64,000 bases of DNA from Streptomyces endophytica (GCF_026153355.1 NZ_CP110636.1:6820001-6884000); one strand, 5' to 3'. Shown: positions 33,474-42,965, counted from the stretch's first letter. Notes: a model not told the origin generated them from the letters alone. Translations and numbers: made by a program.

Positions 33474-35273
33474 ATGGCTGACCTCCGTCCGGAGCCGGTC
33501 GACGCCGTCCGGCGCTTCGCCCGGGTGGTGCGGGACCACCCGGAGCGGATCGCGGTACGGGACGGCGCGGGATCCCTGACCTTCGCCGAACTCGACCGCC
33601 GCACCGCCCGGTTGGCCCGCGCGCTGGCCGCCCGCGGCATCGGCCGCGGCGCCCGGGTCGGGGTGGCCCTGCCCCGTACGGCCCGGCTCGTGGTGGCGCT
33701 GCTGGCGGTGTGGCGGGCGGGTGCGGCGTACGTACCGCTCGATCCGCACTATCCGCGGGCGCGGCTGGAGTTCATGGCGAAGGACGCCGGCATCGCGGCG
33801 CTGCTCGCCGGGGAGGACACCCCGCTCCGGACGGCGACCGGGGCCGTGGTCCTCGATCCGGATGTCCCGGGCGACGCCGCTGCGTCGGAGGGTGACCTCC
33901 CCGCGGACCCGGTGGGCAGCGGTCCGCTCGACCCCGCCTACCTGATCTACACCTCCGGTTCGACCGGCCGCCCCAAGGGCGTGGCGGCGACCCGCGGCGG
34001 GGTGGCCGCCCTGCTGGCGGGGCTGGAGGAGGCCGGTGCCTACGCGGACGCGCCCCGGGTGGTCGCCTGGAACGCCAGCGTGTCCTTCGACGCGTCGGTG
34101 CAGCAGTGGGCGCGGGTCTGCCGGGGCGACACCGTGGTCGTGCTGACCGAGGAGGACCGCAAGGACCCCGCCCGGCTGGCCGCCGTGCTCGACGCGCACG
34201 CGGTCACCGACCTCGATCTCACCCCGTCCCACTGGGAGTTGCTGCGTGGGACGCTGGCCGGGCCGCGGGCCGACGGGCGGACGCTCCGGCTGTTCATGGG
34301 CGGCGAACCGGTACCGGCGCGGACCTGGCGGGAGCTCGCGGAGGCGGCCGGTGCCGGCGGTCCGGAGGCCCTGAACCTCTACGGCCCGACCGAATGCACG
34401 GTCGACGCCACGGTCGGGTGGATGACCGGCGGGACCCCGCACCTCGGGGACGCCCTCCCGGGCGGCCGGCTGTACGTGCTCGACGCCGCGCTGCGCCCGG
34501 TGCCCGAGGAGGCCGAGGGCGAGCTGTACGTCGCGGGACCGCGGCTGGCGCACGGCTACGCCGGCCGGCCGGCCCTGACCGCGGAGCGGTTCGTCGCCGA
34601 TCCGTTCGGCGGGCCCGGCGAGCGGATGTACCGCACCGGCGACCGGGTGCGGCGCACCGCCGGGGGCCTCCTCGCCTTCCTGGGCCGGGCCGACCGCCAG
34701 ATGAAGTTCCGCGGCTTCCGCATCGAGCCGGGCGAGATCGAGCACGCGCTGGCCTCGTACGAGGGCGTCGGCAGCGCCGCCGTGGTGGTCCGCAACGGCG
34801 GGCCGGCCGGTGAGCGGCTGGTGGCGTACGCGGTGCCGTCCGGCGGGGCGGCGCCCGACCCCGGCCGGCTGCGGGACCATCTCGCCGCGGTGCTGCCGGA
34901 CTTCATGGTGCCGTCGGACTGCGTGCTGCTCGACGCGCTGCCGCTGACGGCCAACGGGAAGCTGGACGTGGCCGCGCTGCCGGAGCCGCCGGACGGCCCG
35001 GGGGCGGACGCGCCGGCCGCCGAGCCGGACGGCCCGTTCGAGAAGCTGATCGCCGAGGTGTGGTCGGAGGTGCTGGGCCGGCAACGGGTCGGTGCGGACG
35101 ACGACTTCTTCGCCCTGGGCGGGCACTCGCTGATGGCACTGCGGGTCGTGGGGCGGCTCAAGCGGAACCTCGGTGTGGTGATCTCGGTCAAGGAGGTCTA
35201 CCGCCACCCGCGGCTGCGCGACCTGGCGCAGTACGTCCAGCGCCACCACGAGGCCTCCGCACCGGCCGGCTGA
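33474..35273 (+). CDS. NRPS3: free A-T didomain, Gln-like pocket
   Basis: 599 residues. The A domain has YTSGSTGRPKG, YGPTECT and TANGKLDVAAL. The carrier T has DDDFFALGGHSLMAL (about residue 546) with no C or TE. The pocket reads DAQDFGLV, close to the known Gln code DAQDLGVV. It should activate Gln (or a close analogue) and hold it on its own carrier while the upstream dioxygenase acts. The residue must then be moved in trans; the unloaded first T of NRPS1 is the obvious acceptor. 85 bases after the dioxygenase gene, same direction. Confidence 0.93.
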   Translation: MADLRPEPVDAVRRFARVVRDHPERIAVRDGAGSLTFAELDRRTARLARALAARGIGRGARVGVALPRTARLVVALLAVWRAGAAYVPLDPHYPRARLEFMAKDAGIAALLAGEDTPLRTATGAVVLDPDVPGDAAASEGDLPADPVGSGPLDPAYLIYTSGSTGRPKGVAATRGGVAALLAGLEEAGAYADAPRVVAWNASVSFDASVQQWARVCRGDTVVVLTEEDRKDPARLAAVLDAHAVTDLDLTPSHWELLRGTLAGPRADGRTLRLFMGGEPVPARTWRELAEAAGAGGPEALNLYGPTECTVDATVGWMTGGTPHLGDALPGGRLYVLDAALRPVPEEAEGELYVAGPRLAHGYAGRPALTAERFVADPFGGPGERMYRTGDRVRRTAGGLLAFLGRADRQMKFRGFRIEPGEIEHALASYEGVGSAAVVVRNGGPAGERLVAYAVPSGGAAPDPGRLRDHLAAVLPDFMVPSDCVLLDALPLTANGKLDVAALPEPPDGPGADAPAAEPDGPFEKLIAEVWSEVLGRQRVGADDDFFALGGHSLMALRVVGRLKRNLGVVISVKEVYRHPRLRDLAQYVQRHHEASAPAG

Positions 35274-35353
35274 GCGCGCGCCGTCCCGCCCGTCCGCGTA
35301 CGGACAGACCCCGCCGAGCAGCGCTTCCGCTTCCCGAGAAGAGAGACGCACCC

Positions 35354-36106
35354 ATGCAGGACACCATCGTGGTCCGCCCCCAGCCGGTCCCGGACGCCGC
35401 GCGGCGGCTGGTCTGCCTCGGCTTCTGCGGCGGCGGGGCCGGCTCGTACCTCGCCTGGACGGAGGTGATGCCGCCCGGCACGGAGCTGGCGGCGGTCTGC
35501 TATCCGGGGCGGGAGGGCCGGTTCGCCGAGGACTGCGCCCAGGACTGGGACGAGCTGGCCGAGGACGCGGTCACCGCGGTGCTCTCCGCCGCCGGCCTGC
35601 CCTATGTCCTCTTCGGGCACAGCATGGGCGGCTGGATGGCCTTCGACGTCGCGGCACGCATCGAGGAGCGCGGCGGGCCGGCCCCGGCGGCGGTCGTGGT
35701 GTCCTCGGCCAACGCGCCCAGCCGGGGGCTCACCCCGCAGGACATGTTCCCGGCGCAGCACCAGTCGGACGACGAACTCATGGCCTGGATGCGGGAGTTC
35801 GGGCTGCTGCCCGGGCATGTGCTGGGCGACCCGGACCTGTGCGAGATCGCGGTGGAGCTGATGCGGGCCGACCTCCGGGTGCGCGACTCGTTCTACCACC
35901 GGGCGGGCGCGGCGGTGCGGGCGCCGTTGCAGGTGCTGACCGGGGCGGCCGACGAGGTGATCGATCCGCGGACGGCGCGGCAGTGGCGGAAGCTGGCGGC
36001 CGGCCCGTTCCGCCACGACGAGCTGCCGGGCGGGCACTTCTACACCCCGGAGGTGTGGCGGACCCTGCCGTCCCGTATCGCCGCGCTGGGGACACCGGCG
36101 GCCTGA
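35354..36106 (+). CDS. Type II thioesterase
   Basis: 250 residues, alpha/beta hydrolase of the RifR/GrsT type: LVCLGFCGGGAGSYLAW, nucleophile motif FGHSMGGWMAF, Asp in GAADEVIDP and His in PGGHFYTP. It normally removes stalled or wrong groups from carrier proteins. In this cluster an acyl-shuttle role between the free A-T protein and NRPS1 is conceivable, but known shuttles often use Cys and this one has Ser. ATG at 35354, 80 bases after the A-T gene, with GAGAGACG upstream. Confidence 0.92.
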   Translation: MQDTIVVRPQPVPDAARRLVCLGFCGGGAGSYLAWTEVMPPGTELAAVCYPGREGRFAEDCAQDWDELAEDAVTAVLSAAGLPYVLFGHSMGGWMAFDVAARIEERGGPAPAAVVVSSANAPSRGLTPQDMFPAQHQSDDELMAWMREFGLLPGHVLGDPDLCEIAVELMRADLRVRDSFYHRAGAAVRAPLQVLTGAADEVIDPRTARQWRKLAAGPFRHDELPGGHFYTPEVWRTLPSRIAALGTPAA

Positions 36107-36149
36107 CGGTCCGGACGGGGGCGGGGCAGTGGGGGCGGTGGCGCGGGCC

Positions 36150-37346
36150 TCAGCGCTCTGCCGGGGCGTACTCCGCGGCCCGGACCAGCCGGAGTTCACC
36201 GATCGCGGCGGCCGCGGTGAGGACGAGGGTGAGCAGCACCCCGGCGAGGATCGCGGTGCTCGGTGTGGCCACCCCCAGCACCACGCCGGAGAGCGAGGCG
36301 CTGGCGGCGTATCCGGCGCCGACCACCGAGTACATCATCGAGTAGCCCGCGGCCAGGGCGCTCTGCGGCAGGACGGCGCGCAGCCCGAGCGCCCGGGTCA
36401 CCTGCAGCCCGGCCTGCAGCAGCCCGGCCAGGGCCAGGGCCGCCGCGATGGCGCCGAGCAGCGGGACCACCCCGGCGGCGGCCACACAGGCGGCGACGGC
36501 GAGCAGCAGGACCAGGCTCTGGGTGCCGAGGCGGCCGGGCCAGCTGCGCAGCCCGTAGAGCAGCGAACCGGCCGCGGAGGCGAGGGCGTACCCGGCCAGC
36601 AGCGGACCGGACCAGCCGACCGCGAGGTGGCGCTGTTCCAGCAGGGCGGGCAGCACGAGTTCGGCCAGGGCGAGCAGCGACATGGCCGCGGCGCCCGACA
36701 CATAGACCGGCCAGGCCGCGGCGAGGGTACGGAGCATCGGGACGCCGGCGCGGTCGGCGGGGTCCGACCGCCAGCCGGGCGGCAGCGCCCACAGTCCGGC
36801 GGCGGACAGCGCCATCAGGCCCGCCGCCAGCAGCAGCGGGGCGGCGGGGGCCACGCCGAAGGCGAGGGCACCGGCCGCGGCGGGCGCGACGGCCCAGACC
36901 CCGTAGGAGAGGGTGGCCTCCGCGCTCAGTGCCTTGGTGACCAGGCCGGGGTCGACGTGCTCGGTCAGCAGGGTGCGCAGGCCGCCGGGGGACGCACCCG
37001 GGGCGGCCCCGGCGACCAGGGCGAACGCGCCGAGCAGCAGGTCGGGGGCGCCGGGCAGCAGTCCCAGGCCGGCGAACGCCGCGGCGCCCGCGCCGAGTCC
37101 GCCGGCGAGGTGGCGCCGGGCCCGGTCGGGCCGCAGTCTCGCCCCGAGCAGCGCGGCGCCGATAACCTCACCCACCACGTACACGGCCGCGAGTTCGGCG
37201 CCCAGCACATATCCGCCGGGCCGTTCCCGGACGAGGAAGACGAGCGCCAGCGGGGCCATCGCCACCGGCAGGCGCGCCGCGGCGGCGACGCCGGCCCAGC
37301 TCAGCACGTGCCGGGTCAGGAGCGCGCGGTAGGTGTGGGCTGCCAT
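36150..37346 (-). CDS. MFS transporter, probable peptide exporter
   Basis: 398 residues with about 12 membrane helices and short loops; starts MAAHTYRALLTRHVLSWAG. The pattern RLPVAMAPLALVFLVRE, an ERxGGY-like loop and PGASPGGLRTLLTEHV resembles drug-export MFS proteins. It is transcribed against the flanking cluster genes, but its position inside the cluster suggests export of the product or self-protection. Substrate not deducible. ATG at 37346 is the first Met in good context. Confidence 0.85.
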   Translation of the reverse strand: MAAHTYRALLTRHVLSWAGVAAAARLPVAMAPLALVFLVRERPGGYVLGAELAAVYVVGEVIGAALLGARLRPDRARRHLAGGLGAGAAAFAGLGLLPGAPDLLLGAFALVAGAAPGASPGGLRTLLTEHVDPGLVTKALSAEATLSYGVWAVAPAAAGALAFGVAPAAPLLLAAGLMALSAAGLWALPPGWRSDPADRAGVPMLRTLAAAWPVYVSGAAAMSLLALAELVLPALLEQRHLAVGWSGPLLAGYALASAAGSLLYGLRSWPGRLGTQSLVLLLAVAACVAAAGVVPLLGAIAAALALAGLLQAGLQVTRALGLRAVLPQSALAAGYSMMYSVVGAGYAASASLSGVVLGVATPSTAILAGVLLTLVLTAAAAIGELRLVRAAEYAPAER

Positions 37347-37443
37347 CCCCGGACTGTAGGTCGGGCCGGAAATGGCGGACAAGGCGGAAGGGTGCCGCCC
37401 GCGCATAAAGAACCGGCCGGCCGGGCCGCACCGCGAAAGTCTT

Positions 37444-37461
37444 GCTCCCCCTCGGGGGAGC
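37444..37461. promoter_or_regulatory. Inverted repeat upstream of the radical SAM gene
   Basis: GCTCCCCC-TC-GGGGGAGC has eight-bp arms in the 248-base gap between the divergent MFS and radical SAM genes. It could be an operator or a leader hairpin. It does not match the NRPS1/NRPS2 palindrome. Confidence 0.4.
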
Positions 37462-37594
37462 GGCAGTACGTTTCTCCATCGCGCCGCCCGAACCCACCGG
37501 CCGGCCTTCCCCCCACCGCCGGGCCCGCCGCACCGAGTGACCCGAGAACTCCCGAGCTCCCTCCTCCGAGTTGACCACCGATCAGGAGTTACGC

Positions 37595-39541
37595 ATGCTC
37601 ATACGCCAGACGGTCGTTCACGATGACTTCCGCACCGCCGCGGACATGGCTGCGGATTCCGCCCGGGAATTGACGCTGCTGCGCGAGTCGCGGATCACCG
37701 AACTGGTCGCGCGGGCGGGCTGCGCCGGGCCCGCCGAGGTGCCCTGGCACGCCCGGAGTTTTCCGGTGCTCGCGGCGCTCGCCCCGGTCATGACGTCACC
37801 GGAGGGCGAAATCACGTATCCGGGCGATCCGATGTGTCTTTATGCGGCACTGAGCGTTCCGGTCGACAGTGCGTTGCGCTCCGCCCGGCTCGGCGCCGGA
37901 ACCGACGTCCCGTTCAGCGATCTCTGCCCCAGCTGGGGAAAGCCGCCGTCGAAAGCGCACCGGCTGAGCGCGGAACACGGGCTTCCGTCGCAGCGTGCGA
38001 GTACCGGCACGTCGGACGCCACGGTCTTCGACCCCCGGGTGTGGGACGCGGAGGCCCGGGCGGAATTGCGGGCCGAACTCCGCCGGCACCGGCCACGGGT
38101 GTTCCTGGTCAGTACGGTCTCCCCGGGCCATCGGTACGCGCTGGAGATGGCCCGCATCGTCAAGCAGGAACTGCCGGACTGCCTGGTGGTGTTCGGCGGC
38201 CGCCACATGGACGAGACGATGCGGTACGCCCCGGCGAAACGGTCCGTCGTTCTGGAATACAGCTCGACCCTTCAGGCCATCGACGACCGGCGGGCGGAGG
38301 CGGTGGTGGACTTCTGCGTCAGCGGTGAGGGGCAGTTCGCCCTCGACCTGCTGATGAAGGCGATCGCCCTGGCCATGGACCTGGACCGGACCCGGGCCAC
38401 GGTGGGTGAGGTGGTCCGGATCCTGCGGCTCTTCGGCGCCGCCGGCATACGGGTCCCGGGCAGTTCCCTGGTGTGCGCCCTGGACCTGGACACCGTGCAC
38501 GCCTTTCCGGTATCCGGCGAAAAGCTCGATCTGGCCGCGCTCCCGTCCCCCTATCAGGGCTTCGCGATCCGGTCCCGTTTCCCGGTCTTTCCGCTGCCGG
38601 ACGGCTCGCCGGCCCGTACGGCCCACATGACGGTGTCCAACGCCTGTCCGTACCACTGCGATTTCTGTTCCGAATCGGCGCTGGTGGTCGGCGGACTGAA
38701 GCGGTTCCGGGGCTCGCCGGCCGAGACCGCGCTGGAGCGGCTCTGCGAATACGTCAGTTACGGCGCCGAGGCGGTCTTCTTCGACGACTCCATTTTCTGG
38801 ACCGGTTCCTTCCCCCTGATGCGGGAATTCTGCGCCCTGCTGCACGCGGCCCGCACCGCCCCGGGTCCGGAGAAACTGCCCGAGGGCTGCCGGCGGTGGA
38901 TCACCGACGAGGGTGACTGGCAGCGGCTGCGGCAGCTGCAGTTCGGCTGCCAGGTCACCGCCGACCTGCTCACCACCCTGCACAAGGAGGACGAGGTGCG
39001 CGACCTGCTGGTGGCGCTGCGCGACGCCGGCTGCACCTACCTCTACATGGGCATCGAAAGCATGTCGACGGACGTCATGCAGCACGTCCACAAGAACATC
39101 CGGCGGATCACCGACTTCCCGTGGAAGGCGAAGGTCCGTACGGCCCTGGAGCGCATCCGGGACGCCGGCATCCCGGTCGGCAGCTCGGTGCTGTTCGGCC
39201 TGGAGGGCGAGACCCGCAAGACCATCGAGGAGACCGTCTACGAGGTCGGCCGGCTGGTCGACGACGGGCTGATCATGCTGGCCAGCCCGAACATCCTGAC
39301 CTACCACCCGGCCACCAAGATCACCCGGGCGCACGGCATGCACGACCGGCTCGACTACCACTCCCCCGACATCGAGAACCGGCCGCCGTACATCTTCTTC
39401 GAGGAGGCGTTCCCCGGCGTGGTCTCCCGGCGCCTGACCGAGGACGACATCTGGTTCATCCACGAGCAGACCGCCACCCGCTGGGGCGCCATCCGCAATT
39501 CCGCGGAACCCGAGGTCAGGAAGGTGGAGGCGGCCGGCTGA
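37595..39541 (+). CDS. B12-binding-type radical SAM enzyme
   Basis: 648 residues. The first 340 hold a Rossmann-like cobalamin-binding region (RVFLVSTVSPGHRYALEMARIVKQ, LVVFGGRHMDE) without an obvious DxHxxG base-off motif. The radical SAM core follows with the cluster motif CPYHCDFC (CX3CX2C) in TVSNACPYHCDFCSESALV and later YLYMGIESMSTDVMQHVHKN and SVLFGLEGETRKTIEETVYE. Members of this class methylate unactivated carbons or make rings. Target unknown; the NRPS product or a precursor is likely. ATG at 37595 follows CAGGAG by six bases. Confidence 0.88.
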   Translation: MLIRQTVVHDDFRTAADMAADSARELTLLRESRITELVARAGCAGPAEVPWHARSFPVLAALAPVMTSPEGEITYPGDPMCLYAALSVPVDSALRSARLGAGTDVPFSDLCPSWGKPPSKAHRLSAEHGLPSQRASTGTSDATVFDPRVWDAEARAELRAELRRHRPRVFLVSTVSPGHRYALEMARIVKQELPDCLVVFGGRHMDETMRYAPAKRSVVLEYSSTLQAIDDRRAEAVVDFCVSGEGQFALDLLMKAIALAMDLDRTRATVGEVVRILRLFGAAGIRVPGSSLVCALDLDTVHAFPVSGEKLDLAALPSPYQGFAIRSRFPVFPLPDGSPARTAHMTVSNACPYHCDFCSESALVVGGLKRFRGSPAETALERLCEYVSYGAEAVFFDDSIFWTGSFPLMREFCALLHAARTAPGPEKLPEGCRRWITDEGDWQRLRQLQFGCQVTADLLTTLHKEDEVRDLLVALRDAGCTYLYMGIESMSTDVMQHVHKNIRRITDFPWKAKVRTALERIRDAGIPVGSSVLFGLEGETRKTIEETVYEVGRLVDDGLIMLASPNILTYHPATKITRAHGMHDRLDYHSPDIENRPPYIFFEEAFPGVVSRRLTEDDIWFIHEQTATRWGAIRNSAEPEVRKVEAAG

Positions 39542-39753
39542 GGGGTACCGGGGCGTTACCGGCCACGGCTCGGCGTCACCCGATCGGACGAACGCGAACA
39601 CGCACCGGCGCGAGACCCCGCTCGGCCTTGGGGACGGCGGGCGGCGGCCCCTCCCGCCGTCCCCCGGCCCCCGGACAGCCGGGCCGACCCGCCCCGCCGC
39701 TTCTACGCTGATCGGGATGTCAAGGCCTGTCTCCGCCCTTCCGGGAGGTCAGC

Positions 39754-40959
39754 ATGGAGCCCGACTCCACCGTCTGGAACTGTCCCTTCGACTACGCCGA
39801 GGCCCTGGAGTTCGATCCCTCGCTCAAGCGCCTGCTGACCGAGGAACCGGTCGCCCGCATCCGGCTACCGCACGGCGAGGGCTGGGCCTGGCTCGTCACG
39901 CGCTACGAGGATGTGCGGACGGTGACGACCGACCGGCGCTTCAGCCGCCACGCGGTCGTCGGCCGCGACTTCCCGCGGATGACGCCCGAGCCGATCGTCC
40001 AGGACGAGGCGATCAACGTGATGGACCCGCCCGACAGCAGCCGGCTGCGAAGCCTGGTGTCCAAGGCGTTCGCGCCGCGGCACGTCGAGCGGATGCGGGA
40101 ACGCACCCGGCACGTCGTCGACGACCTGCTGACGCGGATGGCCGAGCACGGTCCACCGGCCGACCTGATGGAGCACCTCGCGGGCCCGCTGCCCCTGATC
40201 ACGATCTGCGAGGTCCTCGACATCCCCGAGGGCGACCAGGCGCAACTGCGCGCCCACGCCCGGACGATGATGAACCTCCGCGTCGACAACAAGGAAAACG
40301 CCATCCGGTCCAAGGCCGAGATGCGCGAGTACTTCCGCGAGTTGACCGCGGAGCGGCGCCGGAATCCGGGCGACGACCTGATCAGCGTCCTGGCGACGGC
40401 CCGCGACGGGGACGAGATGCTCGGTGAGGACGAACTCACCGTGATGGCCATGGTCCTGCTCATCACCGGCCAGGACACCACCACCTACGAGATCGCCAAC
40501 CTCTCCTGCCTGATGCTGTCGCGGCCGGAGGTGCTGGCTCAGGTGCGCTCCCGTCCCGCTCTGCTGCCGCAGGCGATCCAGGAGATGCTGCGCTTCATCC
40601 CGTTCCGCAAGGGCGTGGGCATCCCCCGCGTCGCCCTTGAGGACGTGGAACTGAGCGGGGTGACCATCCGGGCCGGCGACATCGTGCACGTCTCGTATCT
40701 GACGGCCAACCGCGACGGGCGCAAGTTCGACCGGCCCGACGAGCTGGACCTCGACCGTGAGGGCCCGAACCACATGACGTTCGGCTGGGGCGGGCACCAC
40801 TGCCTGGGCGCCCCGCTCGCCATCACGGAGCTGGAGGTCGCGCTCGGTTCGCTGCTGGAGCGCTTCCCCGAGCTGGCACTGGCGAAGCCGCCCGGGGAAA
40901 TCCGCTGGAACCAGAGTTCCATCTGGCGTTATCCGCTGGAATTGCCGGTGGTGTGGTGA
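39754..40959 (+). CDS. Cytochrome P450, CYP158A-like
   Basis: 401 residues. Haem loop FGWGGHHCLG with Cys350, I-helix LLITGQDTTTYE, and ExxR in the normal place. Segments such as RIRLPHGEGWAWLVTRYEDV closely resemble CYP158A2, which couples flaviolin units into pigments. The next gene is the tetrahydroxynaphthalene synthase rppA, the same pairing as in S. coelicolor. So it probably oxidises flaviolin or a related product, not the peptide. ATG at 39754 follows GGGAGG. Confidence 0.92.
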   Translation: MEPDSTVWNCPFDYAEALEFDPSLKRLLTEEPVARIRLPHGEGWAWLVTRYEDVRTVTTDRRFSRHAVVGRDFPRMTPEPIVQDEAINVMDPPDSSRLRSLVSKAFAPRHVERMRERTRHVVDDLLTRMAEHGPPADLMEHLAGPLPLITICEVLDIPEGDQAQLRAHARTMMNLRVDNKENAIRSKAEMREYFRELTAERRRNPGDDLISVLATARDGDEMLGEDELTVMAMVLLITGQDTTTYEIANLSCLMLSRPEVLAQVRSRPALLPQAIQEMLRFIPFRKGVGIPRVALEDVELSGVTIRAGDIVHVSYLTANRDGRKFDRPDELDLDREGPNHMTFGWGGHHCLGAPLAITELEVALGSLLERFPELALAKPPGEIRWNQSSIWRYPLELPVVW

Positions 40960-41273
40960 GGCCGGCAGAGGTGCCGACAGGCGCCGGGTACCGGCCGCGA
41001 CATGCGGAGATCAACCACCCGGCGTACCGTATCTAACTCGAACGGCTCGGCCGCAGAAAGGCCGTTCCGCTCACCTTCGAAATCACGGGGAGATCGGGAG
41101 AGTTCCTATCGGGAGAGTTCATTCTTCGACGACTGGTTCGCTCGCATTTTCCCAAGAGCCCGGACATACCGGCGGCCGGCGGATTTCCTGAAACCGGCGG
41201 CCGGTGCGGCTCCACACTGCAGAGCAGGAACTGCACCGGGCGGACCACAGTTCTGCTGCAAGGAGTGCATCCC
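40960..41273. other. Leader region of rppA
   Basis: 314 bases between P450 and rppA, less GC-rich than the genes. GGGAGATCGGGAGAGTTCC and TCGGGAGAGTTCATT repeat the word TCGGGAGAGTTC near 41093 and 41109. The length suggests that rppA has its own promoter or a long leader. No hidden gene seen. Confidence 0.5.
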
Positions 41274-42326
41274 ATGGCGGTACTGTGCAAACCGGCAATC
41301 GCGGTCCCCGAATACGTCATCACCCAAGAAGAAACCCTCGAACTGGCCAAGCGGCTGCACAAGGACCACGCGCAGCTGCGACTGGTCCTCCGGCTGATCG
41401 AGCACACCGGTGTACTCACCCGGCGGCTGATCCAGCCGATCGACAAGGTGCTCAAACACCCCGGGCTGGAGGCCCGCAGCGCCGTCTACGAGCAGGAATC
41501 CAAGGCGCGGGTGCCCGCGGTGGTGCGCCAGGCCCTGGACGAGGCCGAACTGGAGCCGCAGCAGATCGACTTGATCGTCTACGTCTCCTGCACCGGCTTC
41601 ATGATGCCGTCCCTCACCGCGTGGCTCATCAACACCATGGGCTTCCGTACGGACACCCGGCAGATGCCGATCGCGCAACTCGGCTGCGCCGCGGGCGGTG
41701 CCGCGATCAACCGTGCGCACGATTTCTGCACGGCCTATCCCGACGCCAACGTCCTGGTGGTCGCCTGTGAATTCTGCTCGCTGTGCTACCAGCCCACGGA
41801 CCTCGCCGTCGGATCGCTGCTGTCGAACGGACTGTTCGGCGACGCGATAGCCGCCGCCGTGGTCCGGGGGCGCGGCGGCACCGGCGTCTCTCTGGAGCGC
41901 AACGGCTCGTACCTCATTCCGCACACCGAGGACTGGATTTCCTACGCGGTGCGCTCGACGGGATTCCATTTCCAGCTGGACAAGCGGGTACCGGGCACCA
42001 TGGAACCGCTCGCCCCGGCCCTGCGGGAACTCGCGCAGCAGCACGAATGGAACGCGGGAAAGCTGGACTTCTACCTCGTCCACGCGGGAGGTCCGCGCAT
42101 CCTGGACGACCTCAGCCGCTTCCTCGACGTCCCGCCGGACGCCTTCCGTTTCAGCCGTGCCACGCTCACCGAGTACGGCAACATCGCCAGCGCGGTCGTC
42201 CTCGACGCCCTGGGCCGGATGTTCGACGAGGGCTGCGCGGACGACGGTCACCGCGGTCTGCTGGCGGGCTTCGGCCCGGGCATCACGGCCGAGATCGCGC
42301 TGGGGAGCTGGACGACGGACTCGTAG
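41274..42326 (+). CDS. rppA: 1,3,6,8-tetrahydroxynaphthalene synthase (type III PKS)
   Basis: 350 residues. It condenses five malonyl-CoA to tetrahydroxynaphthalene, which oxidises to flaviolin. Catalytic Cys138 is in AQLGCAAGGAA, His in FYLVHAGGPRI and Asn in LTEYGNIAS. The RppA-specific second Cys appears in YVSCTGFMMPS. ATG at 41274 with AAGGAG eight to nine bases upstream. The product gives pigment and oxidative or UV protection. Its last 44 bases overlap the convergent padR gene. Confidence 0.95.
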   Translation: MAVLCKPAIAVPEYVITQEETLELAKRLHKDHAQLRLVLRLIEHTGVLTRRLIQPIDKVLKHPGLEARSAVYEQESKARVPAVVRQALDEAELEPQQIDLIVYVSCTGFMMPSLTAWLINTMGFRTDTRQMPIAQLGCAAGGAAINRAHDFCTAYPDANVLVVACEFCSLCYQPTDLAVGSLLSNGLFGDAIAAAVVRGRGGTGVSLERNGSYLIPHTEDWISYAVRSTGFHFQLDKRVPGTMEPLAPALRELAQQHEWNAGKLDFYLVHAGGPRILDDLSRFLDVPPDAFRFSRATLTEYGNIASAVVLDALGRMFDEGCADDGHRGLLAGFGPGITAEIALGSWTTDS

Positions 42327-42903
42327 CGTCCTCGGCCGCCTGCCGGGGCGGGTGCCGGCGCGCACGGAGGATCTCCGCGCTGCGCCGGCACCAGTCCCGG
42401 TTCTCCCGCTCGAACGCGAGGCCGCGCAGACAGGTCAGGTAGGGGCCGATCCGTTCGCCGTGGCGCAGGAACTCCGCTTCGTCGCGGTCCCCGCGCATCT
42501 GCCGCAACAGGCCGCCGAACAGCTCGATCTTGGCCTCGGCGAACCGCTCGCGCTCCGCGAGCCGGGCGATCAGCACGTCCGTGTCGAGGTGGTCGGCGGC
42601 CTGGACCTTGACCAGCAGGTCGTCGCGGATGAAGGAGGGCTTGGCGGCGTCGTCCGCGAACTGCTCCAGCGCGGCGAGCCCGCCCGCGGTGACGTGGAAC
42701 AGCCGCTTGTTCGGCCGGGCGTCCTGGACCACCTCCCGCCCGGCGACCAGCCCTTCCTTCTCCAGCCTGGTCAGCTCGGCGTACAGCTGCTGGGGCAGCG
42801 CGTGCCAGAAGTTCGCCACGCCCAGATCGAAGGCCTTGGCCAGCTGGTAGCCGCTGAGTTCCCCGTCCAGCAGCGCCGCCAGGACGGCATGTCGGAGCGC
42901 CAT
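42283..42903 (-). CDS. PadR-family transcriptional regulator
   Basis: 206 residues. An N-terminal winged helix (LRHAVLAALLDGELSGYQLAKAFDLGVANFWHALPQQLYAELTRLEKEGLVAGREV) and a helical C-terminal dimerisation part are those of PadR subfamily 1. ATG at 42903 has GGAGAGGAGG six bases upstream and is preferred over the longer frame. Divergent from the SnoaL-like gene with an inverted repeat between them, so it probably represses that gene and itself. Confidence 0.9.
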   Translation of the reverse strand: MALRHAVLAALLDGELSGYQLAKAFDLGVANFWHALPQQLYAELTRLEKEGLVAGREVVQDARPNKRLFHVTAGGLAALEQFADDAAKPSFIRDDLLVKVQAADHLDTDVLIARLAERERFAEAKIELFGGLLRQMRGDRDEAEFLRHGERIGPYLTCLRGLAFERENRDWCRRSAEILRARRHPPRQAAEDATSPSSSSPARSRP

Positions 42904-42965
42904 GCGCCGCCTCCTCTCCTTCGCCCTCTGCCCGGTCACCCTCTTCCGGACCGCTCCCGGGCATG

